Positions 33,552 through 41,597 of a DNA stretch of 64,000 nucleotides are shown here, piece by piece. Under the pieces are notes generated by a model. It was given only the letters and a program-made list of their open reading frames with translations, did not search any database and was not told the origin of the DNA. The stretch is from UMGS172 sp045651745 (GTDB taxonomy: Bacteria > Bacillota > Clostridia > Oscillospirales > Acutalibacteraceae), in assembly GCA_045651745.1 (NCBI GenBank), contig JAZRSW010000029.1:12394-76393 (forward strand). Reading direction: 5' to 3'. Every line of letters begins with the position of its first letter. The stretch's first letter is position 1. The translations under genes were made by a program, and so were the position numbers.

Positions 33552-34292
33552 CTACTTCTTAAATATTTTTTTAAGAACTGCTATCGTTTTATGTAAAACT
33601 TTAAAAACTGTTACGAAAAACAACTTTGTGTCAGTTTTAAATGAAACCTCTTTTACATATTTAAGTCTTAATGCGTTTTTCTTTTTTAAGACATATTTTT
33701 CATACATCTCATCAGCATCAGCGTCGCCCACTATTTCGTCCAAACTTATAAATGTTAAAGAGCTGAAATCGGTAATACCCGGGCGAACGTTCAAAATATT
33801 TTTTTCAATCGCATCGTAATTATCAGTATATTGTAAAAGTTCGGGACGCGGACCTATAAAACTCATATTACCGCTGATGATGTTGAACAGCTGAGGTATT
33901 TCATCCAACTTTGTTTTTCTTAAAAACACGCCAACTCGTGTTATACGTCTGTCGTTCAAGGCGGTTGTACCTCCGCCTATTTTGTCGGCGTTCTTGACCA
34001 TACTTCTGAATTTATTGATTTTAAAAGGTTTTCCTTTGTATCCGCCTCGCTCTGCGCGATAAAAAACAGGAAAACCGCTTTCGACCGCAATACACAAACC
34101 AATGATTATGTAAAAAGGCAACAAAACAATCGCAAAAATACAAGCCACCGCAACATCTATAACCCTTTTGACAGCCTTGTTATAAAAACTGTTGTAACCC
34201 CTTTTCAGTTCTTCTTCATTAAAGGTTAATTCTTCGTTGCCGAGCAACTCTTGTATCTTTTGCTCTGTTTCTAACTGAGCCGTAACAGCCAT
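33552..34292 (-). CDS. Undecaprenyl-phosphate sugar phosphotransferase (priming transferase)
   Basis: 246 residues of the bacterial sugar transferase family (PF02397): one transmembrane segment (VAVACIFAIVLLPFYIIIGL), then VFYRAERGGYKGKPFKINKFRSM, RKTKLDEIPQL, SGNMSFIGPRPEL and RPGITDFSSL. It transfers the first sugar-1-phosphate to undecaprenyl phosphate. The ATG at 34292 is preferred over the TTG one codon upstream, with AAAGGG in front. It is the first gene of the operon, 49 nt from a good promoter. Unlike WbaP/WcaJ it lacks the N-terminal multi-helix domain. Confidence 0.88.
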   Translation of the reverse strand: MAVTAQLETEQKIQELLGNEELTFNEEELKRGYNSFYNKAVKRVIDVAVACIFAIVLLPFYIIIGLCIAVESGFPVFYRAERGGYKGKPFKINKFRSMVKNADKIGGGTTALNDRRITRVGVFLRKTKLDEIPQLFNIISGNMSFIGPRPELLQYTDNYDAIEKNILNVRPGITDFSSLTFISLDEIVGDADADEMYEKYVLKKKNALRLKYVKEVSFKTDTKLFFVTVFKVLHKTIAVLKKIFKK

Positions 34293-34340
34293 CAAAACAA
34301 CCCTTTCTCTAAGCTATTTTGGGTATACTTATACAAAATA

Positions 34341-34369
34341 ATTCTACCACCTCTAATCTAATTTGTCAA
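34341..34369 (-). promoter_or_regulatory. Sigma-A promoter of the polysaccharide operon
   Basis: On the minus strand: TTGACA (34364-34369), 17-nt spacer, TAGAAT (34341-34346). The transcription start is expected near 34334, about 42 nt before the first ATG. No other strong promoter is apparent within the 23 kb operon. Confidence 0.8.
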
Positions 34370-34408
34370 TTAAAACAAACCAAAAAGCACTTATTCTTTT
34401 GCTTAATA

Positions 34409-34450
34409 AAATAACATTGCCTGAAATTTACATTTCAAGCAATGTTATTT
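34409..34450. terminator. Long hairpin between terminator and operon promoter
   Basis: AAATAACATTGC (34409-34420) pairs exactly with 34439-34450, and TGAAA/TTTCA inside extends the stem. Weak T-rich flanks follow on the minus strand. It insulates the operon promoter from upstream transcription or could be a protein site. Confidence 0.6.
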
Positions 34451-34485
34451 GACAAATTCTGACCTATTCTTACTTTAAAACTATA

Positions 34486-34517
34486 AAAAACAGCAACGCT
34501 CTGACGTTGCTGTTTTT
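34486..34517. terminator. Bidirectional terminator
   Basis: AAAAACAGCAACG pairs with CGTTGCTGTTTTT around a 6-nt loop. It lies 9 nt beyond the stop of the membrane protein gene at 34526. Confidence 0.85.
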
Positions 34518-34525
34518 GAAAAATT

Positions 34526-35440
34526 TTAGAATAAACTACCCAAACTTAAACCAGAACTGCTAATCCATCTACCGTCAACTTTATAAACGTTGATAGTCAT
34601 ATCTCTCTCTTCAGGTTCATCAAGTTCACTGCCGGTAAGGATGACGGTAACTTCAAGTTCATAACCGTCGGTAACCTTTGCGCTTTTAAGCGCTTTTCCG
34701 AGTTTTTCCACAGATTTAATAAACTTTTTGGCTTTCGACTTTTCACCGTCAAAACCCATTTCGTCAGCCATATCTTCCCAATCATCCGAATCATAATCTT
34801 CGGTTAACTCTGCAACGCTTTCCAAAGATTTTGCTGTATCGCGAAGTTCATCTCTGAACTCCTTTAAGTCATCCTTTTCAAGCTTTTCTTTGTAGGTAAT
34901 TTTATAGGTATACTTATAATTCTTGCCGTATTCGTCCTTCAAATCTTCAATTTCATCTTTGAAATCGTCTTTTTCGTCTTCAATATTGTCTTTATACTCA
35001 TCAGTAGACTTATAAAGTTTAACAATTTCTTTCATCTCATCTTCGCAGAAACCGTTAAGCATATCGAGTGAGCGGTCATAACTTGTGTAATATGTTTTTG
35101 CGTTAGCATACTTTTGCATTGTCTTGATAGGTGTCTTGTAACTGTTGGCCAAAGCACCAACAACCAATACAAGTGCTACGATAACCACAACTAAACCTAC
35201 CAGGCCTCCGCCAAGAATGATGCTGTATTTTTTTACATCACTCTTGAACAATTCAATTCCTTTTTGTACCAAAGCTTTAGCCTTTTCAAAAATTCCTTTT
35301 CCTTTTTCGAGAATTTCAGTTTTTGTGTCTTTTACAGGTAGTTCCGCTTCTTGTGTGACTACTTCTTCAGCAACAACTTCTTCAGCAACAGTCTCTTGAA
35401 CGACTTCCTGGTTATTCATTTCTTGATTATTGTTTTCCAT
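34526..35440 (-). CDS. Membrane-anchored protein with acidic N-terminus
   Basis: 304 residues. A Glu/Val-rich low-complexity N-terminus (1-40) is followed by an amphipathic stretch, one transmembrane helix (about 72-97) and an extracytoplasmic domain. That domain is rich in Asp, Glu and Lys with a TSYDRSLDMLNGF segment and a final beta-like part. I do not recognise a family. The design (acidic tail, single helix, outside domain) resembles the larger zinc-ribbon protein at 38691, and the two flank the ABC exporter. GAGGGGG precedes the ATG. Confidence 0.65.
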   Translation of the reverse strand: MENNNQEMNNQEVVQETVAEEVVAEEVVTQEAELPVKDTKTEILEKGKGIFEKAKALVQKGIELFKSDVKKYSIILGGGLVGLVVVIVALVLVVGALANSYKTPIKTMQKYANAKTYYTSYDRSLDMLNGFCEDEMKEIVKLYKSTDEYKDNIEDEKDDFKDEIEDLKDEYGKNYKYTYKITYKEKLEKDDLKEFRDELRDTAKSLESVAELTEDYDSDDWEDMADEMGFDGEKSKAKKFIKSVEKLGKALKSAKVTDGYELEVTVILTGSELDEPEERDMTINVYKVDGRWISSSGLSLGSLF

Positions 35441-35471
35441 ATCAATACTCCCCCTCTTGAATTTGATTTGT

Positions 35472-35477
35472 ATTATA
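35472..35477 (-). promoter_or_regulatory. -10 box for the acidic membrane protein gene
   Basis: TATAAT on the minus strand, about 32 nt upstream of the start codon. The -35 is not clear. Confidence 0.4.
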
Positions 35478-35534
35478 TGACAACACTTTTGCCACTACAT
35501 TAATAATACCAAAGCCGATATTTATTGTCAATAT

Positions 35535-36689
35535 TTACCTTTTAATTTTGATATATAAACTTACATGTTTCTTGACCAACTTTGTCGCTACTGCCAGCGC
35601 TACAACGACAACGGAATACGCTAACATGTATAACTTATATTCCGTACTGTATATGGCGTATATATAATACGCAGGCGGAAACAAGCGTCCAAATGCCATA
35701 GTTTCGCTAAAATCAAAAAACACAGGACACAACGCCACCATCAAAACTACAAACAACGGAACAACTGCCGAATACAGTTTGACTGACGGGAATAACTCCA
35801 TCAAAAGCAAACAAAATGCGGTGCAACAGATACAGTAAAGCATCATACATAATAACTCGTTTAAAAATGACGTTGCAAGCGAAGAAATGAACAGTGCTAA
35901 AAGCACCACAATCGCGATATTAAACACCGCAATCAAAATGCAGGCGGAAGAAACCAAAAGCTTTCGGTTTTCCTGAACCAAAGAAAACGTTCCGCGTTTT
36001 TCATCATCCATATAGAACATTGCCGCCGCCATACCGCAAAGCGCCATTAAAACTGCAAGTATGCCTCTTATCGGTGATGTCAAATACCCGACATTCTCGT
36101 TGTCAGCAGTGTTACTCACGTTGCCGAAAGTAAACAATTCCTCGGTTATGGCTACATTCTCATAATAGTTTAGCAACTGTTCATCCGTCAAATTGTCAAG
36201 CGCGCTTATGTTAGTACGAGCATAATCAATATAGCAAGCCCTCGCACAGTATCCAAACATTATAGCGGTCAGTTTTTCTCTTGATATTTGCGAAAAAACT
36301 GTTTTCTCTCGCTCTATAACCTTTATAAACGGTTTTTTATTAGAGTCAACACCTGAATAAGCGTTGATTTTCTCCTCAATACCGCCCGGGAAAATCCAAA
36401 CCGCATCCGCTTGACCGCTTTTTACCATACCAACTGCGTCAGCCGGGCTTTCAACAGCAGAGAAGTTTATAAGTGTATTATCCTGCAACAATTCATCAAC
36501 TATTTTTGTGGCTACTACGTCATTTGCGTCCTCTTTGGTTAAAACAACCTTAATAAAACCACTGTCCTGCTTCGCCGCGAAACTTACGGCGAGGGCAAAA
36601 ACGGGGATTGCCAACATTATGGCTAAAAAGGCGACTTTTTTATAAAGACGTTTGCTTAACATTAACGCCCATTTAAGCAATCTTTGCAT
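35535..36689 (-). CDS. ABC-2 type exporter permease
   Basis: 384 residues. The ATG at 36689 follows a GGGGGTGG ribosome binding site; the frame opens seven codons earlier with TTG. One N-terminal transmembrane helix, a large external domain (about 40-220) and five or six C-terminal helices make the ABC2_membrane_3 (PF12698) layout. It overlaps the upstream permease gene by 17 bp. The two permeases with the ATPase should form a heterodimeric exporter; cargo unknown. Confidence 0.8.
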   Translation of the reverse strand: MQRLLKWALMLSKRLYKKVAFLAIMLAIPVFALAVSFAAKQDSGFIKVVLTKEDANDVVATKIVDELLQDNTLINFSAVESPADAVGMVKSGQADAVWIFPGGIEEKINAYSGVDSNKKPFIKVIEREKTVFSQISREKLTAIMFGYCARACYIDYARTNISALDNLTDEQLLNYYENVAITEELFTFGNVSNTADNENVGYLTSPIRGILAVLMALCGMAAAMFYMDDEKRGTFSLVQENRKLLVSSACILIAVFNIAIVVLLALFISSLATSFLNELLCMMLYCICCTAFCLLLMELFPSVKLYSAVVPLFVVLMVALCPVFFDFSETMAFGRLFPPAYYIYAIYSTEYKLYMLAYSVVVVALAVATKLVKKHVSLYIKIKR

Positions 36690-37923
36690 TATGCCACCCC
36701 CTGTTGCCAATTGTTTTCAGATTGCGCACCAACATTGTTACAACCAAAAACAAAACTGTAAAAACAACAATACCGAGCAATTGCAAACCACTGTCTGCTC
36801 TTGTAAAATGCCCTTGTAAAAAGCCCCTTGCAATACCCGTTGGAACAAACGACGATATTTTTTGCAAAACTACCGGCAACGAGTAAACGGGGTAAAAACA
36901 GCCCGAAACATAACACATTGCCATACTTATAAAGAAGTGCAAGACCGCGCCGTTGACAAGTGTTTCTGACAGTTCAAATATCATCATATTAAACGCCGAA
37001 ATCATTAAAACAACTATGACCAACCTCGTCAAAAACAGAGGCAACTCGCCGATTTGGGACGCTATGATATCCTGCTTGCCCAAAATAACCAAGACAATGA
37101 TACCAAGACTAAGCAAAATGAAAATCAATATCATCAAAACAACAAAATGCGCACCGAATTCGCTGGAAATTTGCCTTTTGTTGTTATTTCCTTTTGATAT
37201 TAAAAGAGTGTTAAGCGATAAATCTTTTTTAATGCCAACCGTAACGAAAGAAATGCTTATAAGTAATATTAAAAAGACCGAAAGAGCGCAAATATAATAC
37301 TCTTTAGTGGTAATTCCTTTGGAAATGCCAAGTTCTTCAACCACTAAAACTTCTGACCTTGAAAAAACCAAATTTACATATTCCAAACTGAGTTCATTCA
37401 TATACTTGCCGTAAGGGTCATTTATGCCGTTTTGCGTTACGGCTTCGTCAATTCCGTAAGTTCCTTTTTGGCTTTCGACAACAATATCTGTAATAAGACC
37501 TGTTACCTCATTTTTAAACATACTGACTGCGTTTTGAGAAGCAACACTTGTTACGTACACAACCTTGTCGACATCACCGTAAATAGCTCTCTCGATGAAA
37601 TCCTCAGGCAGTATAACGTATGCCGAAATAGAGCCGTTTTTTAAAGCAACCTCGGCGTCGGCAGTTGTCATTTCAACTATTTCCATAGAAAAACGGGTGT
37701 CGTCAAAATTCTGTAAAACAGACATTCCAAGTTGTGTATATTGGTCGTCGGTATCACCCGTTATGGCAACTTTAAAACGTTGTTTATCTTCACTGTTTTG
37801 AGTTATCGTGGCAACTCCCGAAACAACTATAAACACGCCGACAAGCATTGCCGCCGTAACGGCCAAAATAAACGGCAGTATTTTAAAATTGCGCTTTAAC
37901 TGTAAATAAAAATATTTTCTCAT
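36673..37923 (-). CDS. ABC-2 type exporter permease
   Basis: 416 residues with the same layout as its partner: one N-terminal helix (about 16-38), an external domain with QLGMSVLQNFDDTRF and ISAYVILPEDFIERA segments, then five to six helices at the C-terminus. It starts 1 bp after the ATPase gene stops, giving tight coupling. Family PF12698-like. Members export peptides, lipids or polymers; cargo cannot be told here. Confidence 0.8.
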   Translation of the reverse strand: MRKYFYLQLKRNFKILPFILAVTAAMLVGVFIVVSGVATITQNSEDKQRFKVAITGDTDDQYTQLGMSVLQNFDDTRFSMEIVEMTTADAEVALKNGSISAYVILPEDFIERAIYGDVDKVVYVTSVASQNAVSMFKNEVTGLITDIVVESQKGTYGIDEAVTQNGINDPYGKYMNELSLEYVNLVFSRSEVLVVEELGISKGITTKEYYICALSVFLILLISISFVTVGIKKDLSLNTLLISKGNNNKRQISSEFGAHFVVLMILIFILLSLGIIVLVILGKQDIIASQIGELPLFLTRLVIVVLMISAFNMMIFELSETLVNGAVLHFFISMAMCYVSGCFYPVYSLPVVLQKISSFVPTGIARGFLQGHFTRADSGLQLLGIVVFTVLFLVVTMLVRNLKTIGNRGWHNAKIA

Positions 37924-37924
37924 A

Positions 37925-38593
37925 TTACAAGTTCTTCACCAATTCTTCAATATTGCCGGTATATTGAAACTTTTCAAGGACGCCATCCTTGATGATATAC
38001 CACTCGTCGCAAAGTTCCAATTCTATTACGTCATGTGTGGCTATAAGCACAATACCGCCGTCTTGCTTATGTTTGTTTATATATTCGGAAATTTTTTGCT
38101 TGCAGGCAATATCAAGCGCCGCCATAGGCTCATCCAAAATCAATATCGGCGGTTTTTTCGAAATCGCGCAACCTATTGCCAACCTTTTTTTCATACCGCC
38201 CGACATTTTTGAAACCTGCGTTTTTAAAAAAGCATCTATCCCGAGCATTTTTAAAACGCCGTTTTCGAGCTGACTTTTCATTTCTTTCCTTGTATACCAC
38301 AAAGAAAGGTTGTCTTTGGCGTTAAGTTCCTCGATAAGCGGTGTTCCCTGCGGTACGTAAGCCACAAGTGCTTGCCTTTGACTCTTATATTTGAATAAAT
38401 CCTTACCGTCATACAAAAACGAACCGCCATCGGCAGTCTGAACGGCAGCGAGAATTGAAAGCAACGTTGATTTGCCGCAACCATTACTTCCCAAAATTCC
38501 TATACATTTGCCCGACTCGACGGTAAGATTTATATCCTTCAACACCGACTTCTTGCCGTATTTCTTTTTTATGCCGTTAATCTCAATCTTCAT
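37925..38593 (-). CDS. ABC transporter ATP-binding protein
   Basis: 222 residues. Walker A GSNGCGKSTL, Q-loop VPQGTP, signature MSGGMKKRLAIGCA, Walker B ILILDEPMAALD, and the switch His in IATHD. The ATG at 38593 follows GGAG by 6 nt. It powers the two permeases immediately downstream. Gene order ATPase-permease-permease is typical of two-permease ABC-2 exporters. Confidence 0.9.
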   Translation of the reverse strand: MKIEINGIKKKYGKKSVLKDINLTVESGKCIGILGSNGCGKSTLLSILAAVQTADGGSFLYDGKDLFKYKSQRQALVAYVPQGTPLIEELNAKDNLSLWYTRKEMKSQLENGVLKMLGIDAFLKTQVSKMSGGMKKRLAIGCAISKKPPILILDEPMAALDIACKQKISEYINKHKQDGGIVLIATHDVIELELCDEWYIIKDGVLEKFQYTGNIEELVKNL

Positions 38594-38610
38594 AAAATGC
38601 TCCATAAAAA

Positions 38611-38645
38611 CATGTGGCGCCGATTAGTTATAATCAGCGCCATAT
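38611..38645 (-). terminator. Terminator of the zinc-ribbon membrane protein
   Basis: TGGCGC and GCGCCA frame an inner GATTA/TAATC stem. On the minus strand it is followed by CATGTTTTTA. Some read-through into the ABC genes is possible because no separate strong promoter is seen for them. Confidence 0.65.
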
Positions 38646-38690
38646 ATTTAGAATTATCTTGTCAAAACACCTGATATGGCGGACATTTCT

Positions 38691-40580
38691 TTATCCTGCA
38701 TAATCGAAATTGTAATCGTAATCAAAGTCACCGTAACCTGCGTCACCGTAATAATCATTACCATAACCGTCATTACCATAGCCGTAATCAGGGGTGCTTG
38801 CGCCGTTGATATAGTATTCCAATATGCTGATAAGGTCTTCAGGCACACCTGCATCTTTTAATGCGGTGGTGATTTTTGTAAGGTCAAGTTCACTTGCCCA
38901 TTCATCAGCCATGGTGCTATCCAAGGTCTTATCTCTTTCCGGCATGGATACCTTTTGAGGCTCGGTCTCGGTTGCTTCAATTGTAATTCCGAAGAATGTT
39001 TTATCCTTGCTTATAACGTCAACCGAAAGTTTTGCGGTTTCCTTGGTGCTTGCAAAGTCAAGTTCAAGCCCCAAATCGAGAAGTTCGATTGCGCTTAACA
39101 CTGAGCTGTCGGGGATGGCAAGTTTGAGCGCCTCTTTTGTGGGTTTAACAGAAATTTTACCACTCACAATCCCGTCTTTAATTTTAGAATCATCATAATC
39201 GGTAACGCTAATGGTAGCGTACTCTTTTGTAGCAACCGTCACGGTGTATTTTGCGTTTACAACGCCCTTAACCTCGGCACCTTCACCTTTTATAACAAAG
39301 TTACGACAAACAAGCTCGGATGCAAAATCGTCGCCGTCCTTTGCTGTGGCGTAATAAAAAATTTCTATACCCTTAACTTCGATTGTACGACCTACGATTT
39401 TATGAGATTTATCAACGTAATCAATGATTGTTACTACGTCTTCATTTTCATAATCCAACTCATTAATTTCATCTAATAAGTCTTCAATTCCCTCTTTATA
39501 TCCACCGTAAAGTTCGTTGGTACTTTCAAGTAAACCTTCTTTTTTGAGGTATTTGGCAATACTATCAAGTTGCTTTTTAATGTCTTTGTCGTTCTTGGCT
39601 TCCTTTAAGACGTTCTTTGCAATCTTAATAGCGGCTTTTGTGTCAAGATTAAACTCAAGCACAACAACATCCTGCTCGATACCGCCAATCTCAAGAGTAT
39701 CCTTGGACTTCTCAACGTCGTTCAATTCGTTAACGACAATTTCAAGATATTTGTCAATAATCTTATCTAATTCGTCATCAGAAGGCAATGCTTTGAGGAA
39801 CTCGTCGTCATATAAAAACTTCTGATAATCAATAGCGACGGCATCATTGCCGGCTTCAAGTTTAAGATACTTGTCACTCAACGACAAAACAGCAACGTAG
39901 AACTCCTGCTTGCTCATATTAGCAATAGTTGTCAAATCCACAATTGTTTTGCCGGATATTTCAAGGCCTGTTTCACTCAAATAAACATCGTCTTTAACGT
40001 TAATTTTCTGGTTTATGGCAATGTTCTTCAACCAATCCAAATTCATATCAGGACCTACGTAATTTTTCAAAAGGTCGAGAACTTCATCGCTGACGTTAAA
40101 CTTAATTTTACCTTGTGAAGCGCTATCCTTGCCAAAACTGTCAACAACCTTGCCGTAATAATCGGTAATATCGTGTGTTGAGTTTTTTAACTCCTGCAAC
40201 TCAACATATTTAAAATAATCGTCAGCACTGCCGAAATTTTTAAGGAAAAATCCCTGAATTTCGGTAAAGAATATAGCGACAGCAACTGCAGCCGCTGCGA
40301 TAACGGCTAAAACAGTGATAAGTATGGGTAACCAAACCTTCTTTTTCTTTTTGGGTGTGTCAAACTCAACCTCTGCAAAGGTATTGTCAGCGGTTTCTGC
40401 CTCGACGTTTTCAACCTCAACATTTTCTGCCTCAGTCTCAACCACAGGCTCTGCAACCGTTTCCTCAAGAACTGCTGTTTCTTCTACCGAAGTTTCGGCA
40501 ACTTCAGCCACAGGTTCTCCGCAAGAAGCGCAGAATTTTGCATCCTCATTAAGTGGTGCTCCGCATTTAATACAATTCAT
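38691..40580 (-). CDS. Zinc-ribbon, single-pass membrane protein with large external domain
   Basis: 629 residues. An N-terminal zinc ribbon (CIKCGAPLNEDAKFCASCG, residues 3-21) is followed by an acidic linker (about 25-75), a Lys run, one transmembrane helix (about 83-105) and a 480-residue outside domain. The protein ends in a Gly/Tyr/Asp-rich tail (YGYGNDGYGNDYYGD and more). The family is not recognised by name, but zinc-ribbon plus helix plus long outer domain is a common Clostridia design. Function unknown; possibly envelope sensing or a structural role. It has its own promoter (TTGCAA-N17-TATAAT). Confidence 0.7.
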   Translation of the reverse strand: MNCIKCGAPLNEDAKFCASCGEPVAEVAETSVEETAVLEETVAEPVVETEAENVEVENVEAETADNTFAEVEFDTPKKKKKVWLPILITVLAVIAAAAVAVAIFFTEIQGFFLKNFGSADDYFKYVELQELKNSTHDITDYYGKVVDSFGKDSASQGKIKFNVSDEVLDLLKNYVGPDMNLDWLKNIAINQKINVKDDVYLSETGLEISGKTIVDLTTIANMSKQEFYVAVLSLSDKYLKLEAGNDAVAIDYQKFLYDDEFLKALPSDDELDKIIDKYLEIVVNELNDVEKSKDTLEIGGIEQDVVVLEFNLDTKAAIKIAKNVLKEAKNDKDIKKQLDSIAKYLKKEGLLESTNELYGGYKEGIEDLLDEINELDYENEDVVTIIDYVDKSHKIVGRTIEVKGIEIFYYATAKDGDDFASELVCRNFVIKGEGAEVKGVVNAKYTVTVATKEYATISVTDYDDSKIKDGIVSGKISVKPTKEALKLAIPDSSVLSAIELLDLGLELDFASTKETAKLSVDVISKDKTFFGITIEATETEPQKVSMPERDKTLDSTMADEWASELDLTKITTALKDAGVPEDLISILEYYINGASTPDYGYGNDGYGNDYYGDAGYGDFDYDYNFDYAG

Positions 40581-40632
40581 AATTTCACCCGAGCAGTTTT
40601 ACCCGCTCTCTCCTCTCCTAATTTGTAATTTA

Positions 40633-40661
40633 ATTATACATCTTACATCTTATGTTTGCAA
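40633..40661 (-). promoter_or_regulatory. Sigma-A promoter of the zinc-ribbon membrane protein gene
   Basis: On the minus strand: TTGCAA (40656-40661), 17-nt spacer, TATAAT (40633-40638), about 52 nt before the ATG. Confidence 0.65.
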
Positions 40662-40722
40662 CAGTTTTTTAGTAATGCCACAGTTGTTATTGCCATATTA
40701 TGACTTATTACGCATTAAATTG

Positions 40723-41481
40723 CTAAAATGCCGTTTCTTTAGAAAACTCTCTGATACTGCAGCCATTCACCCTTTTAAACCATTGAGAAAAGTATGATAA
40801 CGAGGAAAATCCTAAAATTTGCACAATCTCTTTAGAACTTTTTCCGCCGGTTAACAGCTCTTTCGCTTTTTGAAGCTTTAACTCATTGTAATATTTTTTT
40901 ATACTTTCACCGGTATACCGTTTAAAAGCCTTTTTCAATGTTGTTTCACATACGTTACAGTGGCGTGCCATTTCCGCAATACATAACATACGATTTTGGG
41001 TTTCGACCATAAAGTTGACCGTATCACGATATAAAAGCGCGTCGGATTGCTCGGAAAACATGGGAGTAAGGTTGCTTTTTTTGGTGCGCAAAATCAAAGC
41101 ATTAAAAAGGATTTCTGCTATTGTATAATCCGGTTGAGATTGCTCAATTTCATCAATAAAAATATTCGCAAGCAACATATCAAGGTGTTTCAAACTATGC
41201 AACGAGAAGAAATCTTTTGTAAGGTTCGAATCTTTTAAAGTAAAATGCACCGATAAAAACTCGGTATCATTATTTGAAATAACTCTGTCACAATGAAACA
41301 TCATAGGCGACCAAAGCGCCATATCGCCGGGGCTGAGTTGTATAACATTTTCGTTTATAGTAACCTCTAATTTCCCTTTAAGCACTATATTCACTTCATA
41401 AGTGTCATGCGTATGCCCTTTGAAATTATGTGTATTATCAAATACAAAATGGTAATATTTAATTATTTTATCAATTTTCAT
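40723..41481 (-). CDS. AraC-family transcriptional regulator
   Basis: 252 residues. The N-terminal cupin-like sensor (about 1-100) has HTHDTYEVNIVLKGKLEVTI and LSPGDMALW. The C-terminal double helix-turn-helix (about 155-250) has IAEMARHCNVCETTLKKAFKRYTGESI and EIVQILGFSSLSYFSQWFKRVNG. It is divergent from the alpha-galactosidase gene with 116 bp between the start codons. A sugar-responsive activator of that gene, and probably of itself, is the natural reading. Confidence 0.88.
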   Translation of the reverse strand: MKIDKIIKYYHFVFDNTHNFKGHTHDTYEVNIVLKGKLEVTINENVIQLSPGDMALWSPMMFHCDRVISNNDTEFLSVHFTLKDSNLTKDFFSLHSLKHLDMLLANIFIDEIEQSQPDYTIAEILFNALILRTKKSNLTPMFSEQSDALLYRDTVNFMVETQNRMLCIAEMARHCNVCETTLKKAFKRYTGESIKKYYNELKLQKAKELLTGGKSSKEIVQILGFSSLSYFSQWFKRVNGCSIREFSKETAF

Positions 41482-41529
41482 AACGTCACCTTCGCGTCTA
41501 AAATATAAACTTTTATGCCTTAAAACGAA

Positions 41530-41557
41530 TTTACTTGATATTTTATTATATTATAAT
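41530..41557 (+). promoter_or_regulatory. Probable promoter of the alpha-galactosidase gene
   Basis: TTTACT (41530-41535), 16-nt spacer and TATAAT (41552-41557) about 40 nt before the ATG. An AT-rich inverted repeat TTATTATA/TATAATAA overlaps it. The -35 is poor, as expected for a promoter that needs an AraC-type activator. Confidence 0.45.
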
Positions 41558-41597
41558 GATTTTATAATAAATTTTCAAGTAATGAGGGTGTATAAAA

